From Chaetoceros tenuissimus (Eukaryota > Bacillariophyta > Thalassiosirophyceae > Chaetocerotales > Chaetocerotaceae), in contig BLLK01000046.1 of the NCBI GenBank assembly GCA_021927905.1, forward strand, positions 930,001 to 994,000: 64,000 bases of DNA. The letters are read 5' to 3'. Below are positions 9,409 to 20,900 of this stretch, piece by piece (the first letter of the stretch is position 1; each line of letters begins with the position of its first letter). The translations under genes were made by a program, and so were the position numbers. A model generated the notes under the pieces. That model did not search any database, was not told the DNA's origin, and was given only the letters and a program-made list of their open reading frames with translations.

Positions 9409-12400
9409 ATGAAATCAAAGCAAGCAACAAAGAAGGAAACGGATGAGAATAGATCGCCGAATCTAAGTAAACGAAACATAGGTGACCTCAAACCTAGCAG
9501 AAAGAAATCTCTTGCTAGGCAATACACTGAGAAACAACTACTAGAACAAAGAAGAACGCAAGAGATTCAAAAACAAGAACAAAGTCAAAAAGAAAAGCAA
9601 CAGGTGACACAGTCGTTTCCCATGGCTACTCGAGATCCTAGCCGTGTTCCTCTTCAAAATCGACAACCGTTGACTACTACTACTCATAGACCACCTCAAA
9701 AGATTTATTTTGCAGATAGTGAATCGACAATTAGTAACGTACATAGCCAAAGTGATGCATCGAATATTCATCCAGATAAAAAGAAAATCGGCAAGTCTAA
9801 TAATCGATTGCTTGATTTGGACACGACCAAGGAAAATATAGCCCTAGCTTATGCCTCGAAAGATTCTGAATCTGGTTTGTTAAAGGTATCACTTCATCAT
9901 CCAAAAACTAGTCTAGATGTCGACTTGGGTAATGAATCTTCAAATGATGATAATGTGGTCTATCCTATTGCAGTCAATGGAGGTGGTGTAGGAGTATTTT
10001 CAGGCAAAGACTTTGCTCATGGGACGGGTATTCATGCTTCTAGTTTCAATGCTCATCATTCAAATCTCAATATGGTCAAGTCAGTTGTTGCCTTTCCGTG
10101 GAACTTTGGCAATGGAACTTTTTCAGATGAAAAGAAGAAAAAGGAGAAATTTCTATCAGGGAAAGATGGAAGTAACAAATTGTCGAGGAGCAAACGAGTT
10201 GGAGGGAGTACCATTTGTGATGAATTTGATTTAGAGGCTGGTGTCACATTTGATACGGATGATGATTCTACTTGTCCTCTTGGAAATGAAAATAGACAAA
10301 AGAAGCTATGGAATAAGACTCTCGAGAGTGTCCCCAATGTAGGTGATATATCACATGCATTAGGACGTAGAAATGCTGTACGAACTCTTCCAAACACTGT
10401 CAAGAAAAAGTTTACCAGACAGTCTGGGATGTATAACGAAGATGACTTTGACTACGCAATTGTACTCCAACCATCAAAAGAGTTTCATGATTGTGCTGAA
10501 AATCTTGACTTTAGCAAGGAATACAATGTGAGTATTTTTGATAGGGCTTGGAACCAAGAGAGGTCGCCAATGAAACAGGTATCGAAAACACCAAACAAAC
10601 GAAGATCTTCAAATAAACCTGCATCAAAGTATCGTTCAAAGGTGACACCAAGAATGACTATTCATGCTCCTCGTGTAAAGAGTGCAAAAAAGAAAACTCC
10701 AAAGCCATCGTTAGCTTTTAGACGAAGCGCAGTGAGTAGCAGTGAGAAGAGGAATCAGCATCTTGCTGAGATCACAGAATCCTCAAACGTACTTGATATA
10801 AATGATATCCCAAATCCAGCAATCCCAAGAGGGCTTGCTAAAGTTCAAGCATTTGAGGATTTTCTAGGTGCGCTCCAATTAGGTTTTGTGGTCCGACGAC
10901 ATGTTCCTGGTCATGACCCTGTATTTGTAAAACTTTACAGCAACAATGGAGGGGATACGATACATTTTGAATACGTAGAGCCAGATGAAGCAAAGATTGC
11001 AATTAAATCACAAATTGAGCACTACAATCAATTTGACCCTGATGATGAAGATAATGATGTAAAATCTTGCAGAGGGATTAACGATAAAGATGGACCTATT
11101 GTCAGTAACTGGGCACCAAAAATCAGAAGTAAGCAAAAGGGCCTAGCTCAATTTGAGGAAGGTAGCTACAAGCGCTATAGAGAACAGCATCTTAAGGATG
11201 GCAGAAACAGTAGCTTTGGAGGCTTTGTTGATACAATATCAGTCTTTGCAAAGAAACTCAAATTGAGTGGGCATTTCAAAGTTCAACATCTTGTACATGT
11301 CCAGAGAGCAACACATAAACGAAGCTTTTCGTGTCCTGATCCATCAAAAGGATCTCTTACCCTTCAGGAATGCAATGAAATGATCAATAGAAGATATCTT
11401 CGAGATACGGAAGCTTTGCAAAAGAAGTATGACATTCAGTCTGAGCTGGATGAAGAGCAAGAGAAACTTATTGCAAAGTACAAACTAATGAGACCAGTCA
11501 AGACAAGAACATTTTCAATTGTAGTTCCATCCACAATGGCCCATTTCCACTCTATTGCTGAATACGAAGAAAAGTATGAATCTGCAGAAATATCTCCAAA
11601 ACAATTCTCGTTTTTGGACTTTGAAACTGCATCTGATGGAGAATATTGGATGTTATTCCGTGGGTTTTTGCAATTGAATCGAGATGCGAAGAATAGTAAG
11701 TTGAATTTGTTTGCATTTATTGGCTTGGAAAGTTTTTGGAATTAAAAATACTAACCACGTCTATAAAGATCGTTTTGCAAAAGATAGAGCGAGAGGCTTT
11801 GGATGTCGAAGTAATAACAAAGGAAATGATTCAAAGACAAAGAATGATGAAATAGTTGCGAAGAAGGAAGTGCCTCCACCAGATTTTTATCTTGGAAACT
11901 CCTTGGGAACTCAAATTTGGTCTAGGCTCCGTATGGCTGGACTTGAAACTGAGCGTATTTTTGACTTGGATACGAAAAATGTAATGCTCAAAATTCGTTG
12001 TCCAAAGGATAGACTGTTGGATGTTGCTGAAGTACTAGGTATCAAGTTGAAAAAGAAAGATGGTAAGTGGCAGGAACAATATGAAAGATTCAGCAAGATT
12101 TCTTGCTCATCATTTTAACGTTTATATACAGGCGGATTTGCTGCGTTTAAAGAGGATATGGCAGATATTTTCATGAAGTCTGATGTATTTGGAGGATTCA
12201 AAGGAAATTACGAGTTCTTTCGATCCGCATTGCGTCAGCATATCATTGACTATATCATCAATACTCATGTCCGTGACACTGGTGCAGGTTTGAGTTATAG
12301 ATTTGATGTTGCAAGAAAAGGGATTAAAATTCGATCACCACTTCATATGCACGCAAACCTAGAAGATTTGTTCAAAACATGGTTCAGATTTTGGAGTGAA

Positions 12401-14786
12401 GATACATGGAAGAAAATATCTAAAGAAAATGATTTCCACCTTGATAGTGAGGGCGAAGAGTTAAAAGGTTATGATGATGAAGAAATTCCAGCAAGAATCA
12501 ATCGCGTCTTTAGGGGCATGTTCTATCAGCCGCTTGATAGTATTGAAGAATACTATGGAGAAAAGGTAGCGTTCTATTTTGCTTGGATGCAGCACAGCTC
12601 GCTCCAACTTATTCTTCCTTCTATCCTTGGAGTTGCAGTAAGCATTTGGCAGGTATTTACACAGAGATGGGAGAATAATGAAATACTTCCTTTCTTCTCG
12701 GTGAGTTTGTAAAAGATGGAATCATTCTGACATTATTCTTTTTGCACAATTCTTACTTTGCTTGTATACATAGACTTTCATAATGGTTTGGTCGTTTTAC
12801 GTAATGACATCATGGAAACAGCGACAAAACGACTTGACTCATCGTTGGGGGTCAATGAACTTTACTCAAGATGAGACTCCTCGGCCACAATTCTATGGAG
12901 AATACAGAGCACCAAAGAGAAGAGGAAAGACAGACTTTCAAATTGACGAGAAACAGAGCGAACTTGTATACCCTTCATGGAAAAGATGGATCAAGTACTC
13001 AATCAGTTTTCCGCTTGTCATTATTTTTACAGTTATTGCATTTCTTGGAATCATTATGATTTACTCAAACAGAGATATCATGCTTGCAAAATATTTCGGT
13101 GACCCTGATCAAGATTTAGAAGATTTGTTCAAATTGCGTTGGAACCTTGACATCATTGGAAAGGCAGAAGCAATTGTAGCAGTGGACTTGTCCAGTGATC
13201 ATCTTCACAATCCAAGGTTCTGGTGGACAGTAGGTTTCTTCCCTTGTCTCATCGGGCTCAGTATTCCACTTCTCAACTTTCTCCTCATGAGACTTTCGAC
13301 CTTCTTGAACAATATTGAGAACCACAAAACTGAGAGTCATTACCGTAATGCTCTGATCGCAAAAGTTATCGCATTTAGATTTGTAGCATACTTCTCTGCA
13401 CTCTATTACTATGCGTACATGGCTGCCGAGCGAGTGATTAATGGTGGGAATGAAAATGATGTGAAGAATGCTTTCCTTCGAATTGCCACGAGTCTTGTAA
13501 TATATCTGACAGTGCAGCATTGGTGGTCACTTTTTCTCCAAGTATACATTCCTCTGAAACTGATGCGATACCGCAAGGACAAGAGAGAAGCACAGATGAA
13601 GGTTGAAGGTAATATCCTTGCTGATATGAAAGATAAATACAGTCATGATGCAAACTTGTCAATGAACGAAGTTTCTGCATTAGGAAAAAAGATTGCTAAC
13701 AAGCAAATTCTTCTTGAGCAAGGTTCGAGTCAACTGTGGGAAGAGCTCTCTCTACCAGACTACAATCCATTTTTTGACTACATTCAGTCTATTGTTTACT
13801 TTGCCTACGTAACATGCTTTAGCACGGTCTTCCCTCTCACTCCGCTATTTGTACTCATCAATCAGCTCATCAATATGAGGCTGCATGCGTATAAAATATG
13901 CCGAGTGAGAAGGCGCCCTTTAGCTCAAAAGACTGGAGGGGTAAGTTGTTTGTCTTGTTTGTCTTTTTTGGCATTTTTGGCATTTTTGCACAAGAACTTT
14001 GTAGCTCACGCACAACGTACTCTTTAGATTGCTGTATGGGAGCACGTTCTACATCTTGTAACGCTGATTGGTGTTTTTACCAATTGCTCTTTGATGGTTA
14101 TTACCAACGCTTTTTTTGACTTTGTGAAGGATTCCGAAAGATATAGTGAACATAAGAACCTGATACTGTTGGGCATTTTCATTGTATGGGAAAGGACGAT
14201 GGTTACAATTAGAGATTGTATCAAATTCTTCACCCCTGAGAAATCAAAACGCCTTAGAAGAAAGTTGCAGGAAGAAGAGCTTACGCGTAATAAAGAATTG
14301 ACTGATGCAATGAAGGAAAAGAGGAAAGAGAAAAAGTTGAGTGGGGTTTCTGCTACAAGCTCAATCAATTTGTCTCCTCAACGAAGCGAGGTGAAACCAA
14401 AAGTAAAGAGTTCAAGAAAAAGCAGTAAAATTGAAAGAAAAATCAAATCTTCGAGAAGAGTCAAGAGAGCGAAGGCAGGTAGTAAAACTCAAAAGGAAAC
14501 GCCACGTACAAAAATTTCTTCAGCAGTCAGAGTGCAAGAAACTACAAACAGTCCCTTCAGTCCTTTCATTCCCAAACGAGACGAAATTACAACTCCTTTG
14601 ATTCATTATGCTTCAGATGGCGAAGTAAGTAAAAACATTAGTGATATTCTATCCCTAGACTCCGAAGATTCTGTAAAGGAATATACCAGATTTACACCAT
14701 CTATGAAAAAAACAATGTCAAAGCATCGTGAAGAGGAGGAAAACAAAGCTGCAAAGAAACGCATCAAGGCAAGGTTGAGTGGCTAA
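9409..14786 (+). CDS. Anoctamin (TMEM16) family channel/scramblase with very long N-terminus
   Basis: Five exons: 9409-11695, 11769-12062, 12132-12700, 12774-13940 and 14028-14786 (introns 73, 69, 73 and 87 bp), 1,691 residues from ATG 9409. The first 500 or so residues are charged and low-complexity. The pre-membrane part contains NRFAKDRARGFGC, a ligand-free cytosolic fold, and HANLEDLFKTWFRFW. About ten membrane segments lie between residues 1010 and 1510, with anoctamin signatures: YYGEKVAFYFAWMQHSS, then HRWGS...RPQFYGE, FPLTPLFVLINQLINMRL, and RRPLAQKTGGIAVWEH. The C-terminus is a basic, Ser-rich tail. Family members carry chloride or scramble lipids when Ca binds acids in segments 6-8; here most of those acids look replaced (see findings). 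Larger than typical members (about 900-1,000 residues), mainly through the N-terminus. Confidence 0.9.
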
Positions 14787-15098
14787 AACTGGGAAATGTA
14801 TGATATGACTTATTAGGTTGAATAAAATGTATTTTATAATGAATAGAATCTATTGAATCAGTATAGAAAGTTGCATCACTTCAGAATGACAGGTATTTAG
14901 TAAGCAGTATACGAGTATTACATTTACATGCTTGTCCACTCTCTGAGCATCCACAATCACATAATTATCCAAGAGGATGATTCATTCAGTCGCATTATTT
15001 ACATTTGGTTATACTTTTCGTTTACACTCTCGTACGCCTCCCCTTTATTACTCTTTAGTATGTTGGCTTTCTCTAACATGTTCATATTTCGATTTGCT
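14787..15098. other. Intergenic between convergent genes
   Basis: This 312-bp AT-rich spacer lies between the anoctamin stop and the stop of the minus-strand small gene. It contains AATAAAATG shortly after the anoctamin stop, possibly a polyadenylation context. Nothing else stands out. Confidence 0.4.
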
Positions 15099-15530
15099 TC
15101 AAACTTCAACCCATCTCTCATCCCCTACAGTCAAATCTACAGTTCCGTTGCTGCTCTCATCGAATGGCAAATAAATCAACTCTTCGACTCTCTCCCTATT
15201 CTCTATCGCCTGTAGGCAGCTGATTGGTGCTTCTACCTTGAAATCTGTCTCACTTGAAGGGTTGTCATCAGATCGAGTCTTCTTCTTTCTATCCAGAGAA
15301 GGAATGTTATTTACATTCATCAATGGTCTCTGACCTGTGACTTTTTGAATGGTAGATTCAAGAAGTTTTGCACAAGCTGTATGAGCTCTTGCTTGAGCCA
15401 GATGTCTTTCGGTAGCTTCAAAATTTGCATCAGCACTATCTACATGATGCTGAAGATGGCTTCTTTGTAGTTGAAGTGCAACTGCTTCTTCGTGGGTGAG
15501 TGGATACCTCTTACTATACCTTATGCCCAT
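15099..15530 (-). CDS. Small protein with N-myristoylation motif, unknown function
   Basis: Single exon, 143 residues, ATG at 15530. It begins MGIRYSKR, which fits the N-myristoyltransferase consensus (Gly2, Ser6, Lys7), so the protein may be lipid-anchored to a membrane facing the cytosol. Residues 15-70 are rich in Ala, His, Gln and Leu and probably helical (RSHLQHHVDSADANFEATE). The remainder is polar and ends in acidic/hydrophobic alternation. I do not recognise a family. It is divergent from the gene at 15887 and convergent with the anoctamin gene. The clean frame and good start context argue for a real gene. Confidence 0.6.
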   Translation of the reverse strand: MGIRYSKRYPLTHEEAVALQLQRSHLQHHVDSADANFEATERHLAQARAHTACAKLLESTIQKVTGQRPLMNVNNIPSLDRKKKTRSDDNPSSETDFKVEAPISCLQAIENRERVEELIYLPFDESSNGTVDLTVGDERWVEV

Positions 15531-15886
15531 GTTTCCATATATAATATGTTGTTTTGACTTGTGTTGATTTCAGATGAAAGGTTGATAGATTGAGAACATT
15601 AAACATGAATTAGATGAAATCAGCTTTCGGAAGGAAGTTTCAATTTATGACATGAAATCACAAACGTATCCTTCTCCCAGGGGGGGGTCGTCGTCGGTGT
15701 GGGAACCTCTAATTCTAGCTATATAATATCTAGCTAGACACCATATCCCTCATATGACGTCATTCTCAATTTCCTTCTTCTGTCATTGACCTTGCGCTAA
15801 AGCTTAGGTAAAGCTCATTTTATTTCTCATCTTTCACCATTCCATTCACCGAGATAGCATACTTTGGAATTCAATAGGGAAAGGAT
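15531..15886. promoter_or_regulatory. Divergent promoter with palindromic CRE and G-run
   Basis: This spacer holds a G8 run near 15680-15687, TAGCTAG at 15731-15737 inside an AT-rich stretch, and the full CRE palindrome TGACGTCA at 15755-15762, about 130 bp before the plus-strand ATG. The start of the plus gene has a typical AAAGGATATG context. Confidence 0.45.
15755..15762. promoter_or_regulatory. CRE palindrome TGACGTCA
   Basis: A perfect 8-bp cAMP-response-element palindrome lies 125-132 bp upstream of the plastid pseudo-phosphatase gene. In diatoms TGACGT/ACGTCA elements bind bZIP factors and drive CO2/cAMP-dependent repression of carbon-concentration genes. A chance match is possible, but the position relative to the start is similar to the ACGTCA sites of two other plastid genes in the window. 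Confidence 0.5.
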
Positions 15887-17455
15887 ATGAGTTTGTGGAC
15901 ATTGATATTGTTTGCGAGCACAAACTTACTCTGTGTTGGTGGATTTCTTTCGCCTCACTCAACTAAAGATTTCAAAATAACGAGATCAATACCAAGAAGT
16001 AAAACATTAAATGAACATTCTCAATCAAATGGATGTGAAGATATTGATAGAAGATCATTTATAAGGGATTCAATATTAACGACATCATTGATAGGTCTAG
16101 GAGAAAAAGCTAAAGCTAGAGGGCTTGTGAAATTCCCTTGTAAAGATTATGACTTTCTGAATACATATCATTTTTTCAGAGCTGGAGACTCGCTTTTGGA
16201 AGAAGAGGGCATTTGGAGCACAAATCCACTATTTTTGACAAATCGGGAAGCTGCGCTTTCACAAAAGGGTATAGAGCAAGTAGAAGAGATGTGTAAAGAA
16301 CTTAGAGCAGATGGAGTCGCACCTACAGTTGTAAGATATTCTCTTGCCGCAGCAGCTATTGATTCATCAAATATTATTGGCAAAGAATTAAAGGTGGGAA
16401 GAGATAGATTAGTGCCAGAATTTAACTTTATGGATCCCCGAGCCATTGGTCAATGGGAGTATTCACCTTTGAATCAAACACTTGAAGCAGTTTGGGCACT
16501 CGATGTTTTAGAAGCTGGGAATGATGGCATTGGCGGAAGACCACCGTCAAATGAAGATGGTACTCCACACGAGACTCTTGGTGATCAAGTTGTACGACTG
16601 CAAAATCTGATAAGTGTCTTAGAAACTCAATATAGTGGTGATACTGTGTTGCTTGTGTTTCCAGATGGAACTGGTCCAGCTTTACTCACATGCTTAATTG
16701 GAGGAATCCCACTCAATCGAGTGCATGAATTCGAATATAGACCTGGAGAAGTCAGATTAGACATTAATTACAACACTGCACGTGCGCTTTTAGAAAGCAA
16801 GCCATCCGATGAATATTTGGCAGCTATTGAGCGTGGACAAAGTAAACTCAAAAAGTTATTGGACAATCCTGACGAAAGCCTTAATGTTAGAGACAGGCAA
16901 TATGCCGAAGAATTGAAACGAGAAGAAGAGGCAAAGTTAGCGCTTGCGAAGAAACAAAGGCTTGAAGAAGAAGCAGCGAAAAAGAAGCGTTCGGTAGAGA
17001 CTCAAAATATTTCGAATCAAGCGCCTGCCCAGGCTTCGGTCTCAGTGGACAAAAGTATGATTGGCGTAGGAGGTATTACAGTTGCAAGCGCTATCGGAGC
17101 TTACAATTTGTTTGGAGGAGATAATGAGACGAACGAAATTGACAATCCACCCACTGAAAAATCAATATATGTTAAAGAAGAAACGATGGAAGAGTCTGTA
17201 AATGGAATTCCTGACACGAGCGTGAATCTTGAGGATTTGTTTATTGTAAAGAATGATGAAAAGATTCAAGATGATGTAAGTAATGATGTGGACGTCAAGA
17301 CAATAGAATCAAAAGAGGAACCAATTATGGCACGTCCATCCCCAGCATGGGATCCAGATGAAGATGATGGTGGTGCAGCTTGGCTTGGTTCCCTCAGTGA
17401 CATCATCAATGAGGTTGATTCTGAAGAAAAAGTATCGAAATCTGAAGATTTGTGA
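15887..17455 (+). CDS. Plastid-targeted histidine-phosphatase-like protein, catalytic His lost
   Basis: Single exon, 522 residues. N-terminal signal peptide ends at GG-FLSPH, a plausible plastid motif; DRRSFIRD followed by a hydrophobic run (residues 62-80) looks like a twin-arginine thylakoid signal. Residues about 85-290 follow the plan of the phosphoglycerate-mutase/histidine-phosphatase fold: TYHFFRAGDS where active members have LVRHGES, then ALSQKGIEQV (matches the L-T-x-x-G-x-x-Q block), and VLLVFPDGTGPALLT where active members have SHG. Both catalytic histidines are therefore replaced. After this comes a Lys/Glu-rich helix (330-360), a short hydrophobic stretch (GVGGITVASAIGAYNLF) and an acidic tail with WDPDEDDGGAAW. 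Probably a non-catalytic thylakoid or lumen protein; role unknown. Confidence 0.7.
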   Translation: MSLWTLILFASTNLLCVGGFLSPHSTKDFKITRSIPRSKTLNEHSQSNGCEDIDRRSFIRDSILTTSLIGLGEKAKARGLVKFPCKDYDFLNTYHFFRAGDSLLEEEGIWSTNPLFLTNREAALSQKGIEQVEEMCKELRADGVAPTVVRYSLAAAAIDSSNIIGKELKVGRDRLVPEFNFMDPRAIGQWEYSPLNQTLEAVWALDVLEAGNDGIGGRPPSNEDGTPHETLGDQVVRLQNLISVLETQYSGDTVLLVFPDGTGPALLTCLIGGIPLNRVHEFEYRPGEVRLDINYNTARALLESKPSDEYLAAIERGQSKLKKLLDNPDESLNVRDRQYAEELKREEEAKLALAKKQRLEEEAAKKKRSVETQNISNQAPAQASVSVDKSMIGVGGITVASAIGAYNLFGGDNETNEIDNPPTEKSIYVKEETMEESVNGIPDTSVNLEDLFIVKNDEKIQDDVSNDVDVKTIESKEEPIMARPSPAWDPDEDDGGAAWLGSLSDIINEVDSEEKVSKSEDL

Positions 17456-17578
17456 TAGGTTTGTACAAATATAATAATTCATGAGTCTCATGAAAATAAG
17501 GTGCATTATTCATTTCATGAATGTTAATATAATGTGATACATTATTTAACTATTATATACAAAATATTATAGTATAGT

Positions 17579-19222
17579 CTAGCAATCCCCCTCTTCAAAT
17601 GTCTTTCGCTCGAAGTCATACTTGTACTGAAATGAATCATTGAAAACAAGTTTGTATTTGCCGTGGTTTTGTATGGGTGAAACCTCTTCACCTCTTGTCT
17701 GCTTCCCATATATTTCCTCTACAATTCCAATCGCCGAAGGAAGCAGCTCGTCATTGAATGCCTTTTTCCATGGAGTTTCATGCAATAGCCCTGATGAGAA
17801 AATGAATGTCAGTTATTTGTCAGTCAGTCAAAAGAGTTTGTCATTCGAATAAAACGTACCTGGACTCGTCTGTAGTTCAGTTAACCAAACATTAAGATGC
17901 TGATCGATGATGAAATCTCCCCCAAATAAAGCGAATCCATTTTGCATTTTCTCTTTACCATTCCCAAAACCTGCAAAAGCTTTATTTCTTGATGCAGCCA
18001 TTGACGCAGCGATGGCGTGCATAATTTGCTTTTCAACGTGTTGAAGGGGATCATTTACAATTTCTTCTGAAAGTATAGATGCCTTCTCTTGTGCATATTT
18101 TCTCAGCACTCTATCCCATTTCTCAAAACCAATCACATTGTCAGCTTGTGTTTCAAAGGAGCCAAGGTTTGTTAAATGATCTCTTGTAGAACCAAATGTG
18201 GATGTATCATATTTTCGAGGAGACACTCGAAGGTAGCCTTCGTGATAGAGCACTATCAGAGGATTGACAGATGCAACTAGAAAGAAAACTCTCAAGTCAA
18301 ACTTTCGTCCTTCATACGAGAGCTCATTACAGATGTATTGTTGCAATATCAATGGACTATGACTTCTATCTGCAGTCGTGATCATCTTTTTAAATTTTGC
18401 CTTCTCATCGGCCTTCTGGAGAAGATCATCTCTCTGTGTATAGACTAATGTATTTCTCAATTTCTTCATTAAATTTTCATCAGAAGCAGTGTTACCTGAT
18501 AAAGTTTCCATCGCTATTTTGATAGCTGGTGCATTTGGACCAAACATAACTATACCTATACCATTATCACTGTCGGGTATCTTTGCTACCCAAGGTTGAG
18601 AGATACCTCCTTCTTTATCTATCCTTTGAAGTACCCTATCCTTGTCGGCTGGAAGAATAAATGTTTCTGGAACAAAAGGTATCGGTACATGTGCTGTTTC
18701 AGACCAGTTACGTAGGCTTTCAAGAAGTGCAGACTTGGAACTCAAAAGATTTCTCTTGGGTAGACTATTGAATCTATGCCACGGATGAAAAGATCTTTGT
18801 GCCTTTTTCGAGACCATGTTTTTACTCCAAATTATTGCTGCTGTCTTGTACTTGAGACATGTCTCATACGTCTCACCCTTTTTAAATGGAATTGTTTTGT
18901 ATCCTTTTATTTGAAATGCTCGTAAAACTGATGCCTGTGAAGCTTCAACACATGCTATTTTACGGATACTTTTTGGAGCGGAAATCATCTTTGATGATGA
19001 GTATTCAGTTATATCATCTGTACTGTATGTGTCATAGCCGTTTGATACAAAATAATCATCGAAATAAATGTATCCAAAGCAGATGATGATAAGGACTGGT
19101 ATGAATAGGAGACCTAGATGTTTGTTCCGTCGTTCTCTCTTGTGTATAATACCCTTCCGGATTTGAGTTTTTGACTTGGTCTGCTGAGGTACTTGGTATG
19201 TAGTTTTCTTCCTTTGAAACAT
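17579..19222 (-). CDS. Tubulin-tyrosine-ligase-like protein, membrane-anchored
   Basis: Two exons, 17860-19222 and 17579-17790 (intron 69 bp), 524 residues starting at ATG 19222 (MFQRKKTTYQ). A basic start is followed by one membrane span near residues 35-55 (LLFIPVLIIICFGYIYF), giving a type II anchor. The rest follows the TTL ATP-grasp plan: WSK and HPWHRFNSLP early, PWVAKIPDSDNGIGI (ATP loop), ILQQYI with KFDLRVFFLVAS (the R-x-Y/F strand), then NGFALFGGDFIID and WLTELQTSPG, whose last Pro-Gly spans the intron. TTL-like enzymes add Tyr, Glu or Gly to proteins. A membrane anchor points to the secretory system, so the substrate may not be tubulin. Confidence 0.75.
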
Positions 19223-19562
19223 GTTGACAAAACTCAAATCTTTGATGTGGATTTTTGAAAATATTTATCTGTTTCGGTTTTCAAAAACTATGGTATTGTA
19301 AATTTGTGTAATGCTCTCAGAGCAGACGAGGCTGCATTTCTCTAGCTCTTTTTGGAGCTAGATATCCAATGCTGTCGTCAATCAGAACGAAGGTCAGACG
19401 AAAAGGGTCTTGTGTTATGCATTGCTACAATGTCGTTCGATGTGTATCTTGCTTATTTTGTGCTTGCTGCTCTCTCTTCGATATACCAGTTCCTAATGAT
19501 TATTCAAAAAGCATAGTAATAGGAGTAATCAATTACTTTAGCTAGAGTAGAATCTTAGGGAA
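19223..19562. promoter_or_regulatory. Divergent promoter (TTL-like / methyltransferase)
   Basis: This 340-bp spacer contains a small inverted repeat near 19340-19363 (TAGCTC and GAGCTA around a T-rich loop) and TTAGCTAG at 19538-19545, only 18 bp before the plus-strand ATG, so the latter would lie in the leader. Confidence 0.35.
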
Positions 19563-20636
19563 ATGATGCGGTTGTCTACATTCTTTTTATTGATTTCATG
19601 TATGGTCACTTGTTGCTGTGACACTATTCATGTCAACGCGTTTCCAATTGCAACAGTATCTACTTCAAAGATTCGTCAATCTAATCTGGCATTAAGATCG
19701 GGCAACAAGAATCAAGAAAATTCAGACTTGAGTAGAAGGGAAATCATAATCCTTGCACTAGGAGGTACAGCATATGCAAAGGTGGTATCCTCCGCAGTAT
19801 CAAAGATAAAGAGAGGAGATGCATATCCTGAAGAACATGAAAGCAAAGTCAGAACAGTGTTTGAGAAAACTATTTTGGAAGCAGCAAAAAGCAATGATTA
19901 CAGTAATAGGCCACTACGTGTATTGGAAATTGGAATCGGGAGTAATTGTAAAACGGCTGTGAGAGGATTTTACGATGAAACTCTTCGTAAATTATCTGAC
20001 ATGAACCTATCGTCGAGAGAAATAATATCAGGTGTTGAAATGTACGGCATTGATATCGACCCTCCTACAAAAGAAGTCGTGGATTTAGCACGAGAAAAAC
20101 TTAATGATCAGCAATATTCAATGCCGTTAAAATTTCAAGCTAGTTATGGTGATATCGAGAAGGGTCTTCTTAGCTTTCGAGATGGCTTCTTTGGTAAGTA
20201 ATATTTAAAAACGACATGATTATTTGCAGATACAGATGAATATAACAGCCACAACCTGACAATGTTACATTAAAATTTAGATGCAATTACATGCTCGTTA
20301 GTACTTTGTAGTGTCCATGATCAGCAAACATCTCTGAAGGAAATCAAACGACTATTGAATCCGGCAAACGCATGTTTTGGATATGTGGAGCATGTTGCAG
20401 TAGACTTGGACAGAGACGTGGGACGAGATAAGTCATTTCTGGAGTGGCAACAAAGGACCCTTGATCCATTGCAACAAGCTGTTGCTCACAATTGTCATTT
20501 GCATCGAGCAACGGATGAGGAGATTACAAAGGTTTTTAAATCATGTGAAGTGTTACTTCAAGAACGATTTTTCGTCGATGATATGTGGCCAGTTTCTTGC
20601 CAATCCATGGGTGTAATAAAAGTCAATAATACTTAG
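19563..20636 (+). CDS. SAM-dependent methyltransferase, METTL7-like, plastid presequence
   Basis: Two exons, 19563-20193 and 20281-20636 (intron 87 bp), 328 residues. The start is a signal peptide followed by VN-AFPIA, a diatom plastid motif, then SRREIIIL and a hydrophobic run to about residue 85. The methyltransferase fold follows: RVLEIGIGSNCK (SAM loop, about residues 120-130), MYGIDIDPP (acidic ribose-binding strand), and in exon 2 FDAITCSLVLCSVHDQ, KEIKRLLNP and GYVEHVAVD. This series is that of METTL7 and related membrane-bound class I methyltransferases. Likely substrates are small thiols, quinones or lipids of the plastid; none can be named. An ATG three bases later (19566) is equally possible. 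Confidence 0.8.
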
Positions 20637-20900
20637 TTATTTCATTTTACACCATTGTGAGCCTTCGTAGACCATCATCAATTATTTGATGTTCTTCGTA
20701 AAAGTCCTAAGAAAATGTAGCCCGTCATACCTCCCAACATATATGATACAAAACTTAATTACATCAATATCGTAGTTATGTAAAATAAATATTATAAAAT
20801 TGTTGCATAGATTCAGATTCTGAATAAATTCAACTTTGTCACATTCAATTCAAGATCGCCTTTTGATAAAACATAATTTCTTTTTGAAGTACCGTTCTTC

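Noticed and set aside
13955-14000. TTTGTCTTGTTTGTC and GGCATTTTT repeats as a regulatory element
   Set aside because: They lie in intron 4 of the anoctamin gene and look like a pyrimidine-rich tract; no further support.
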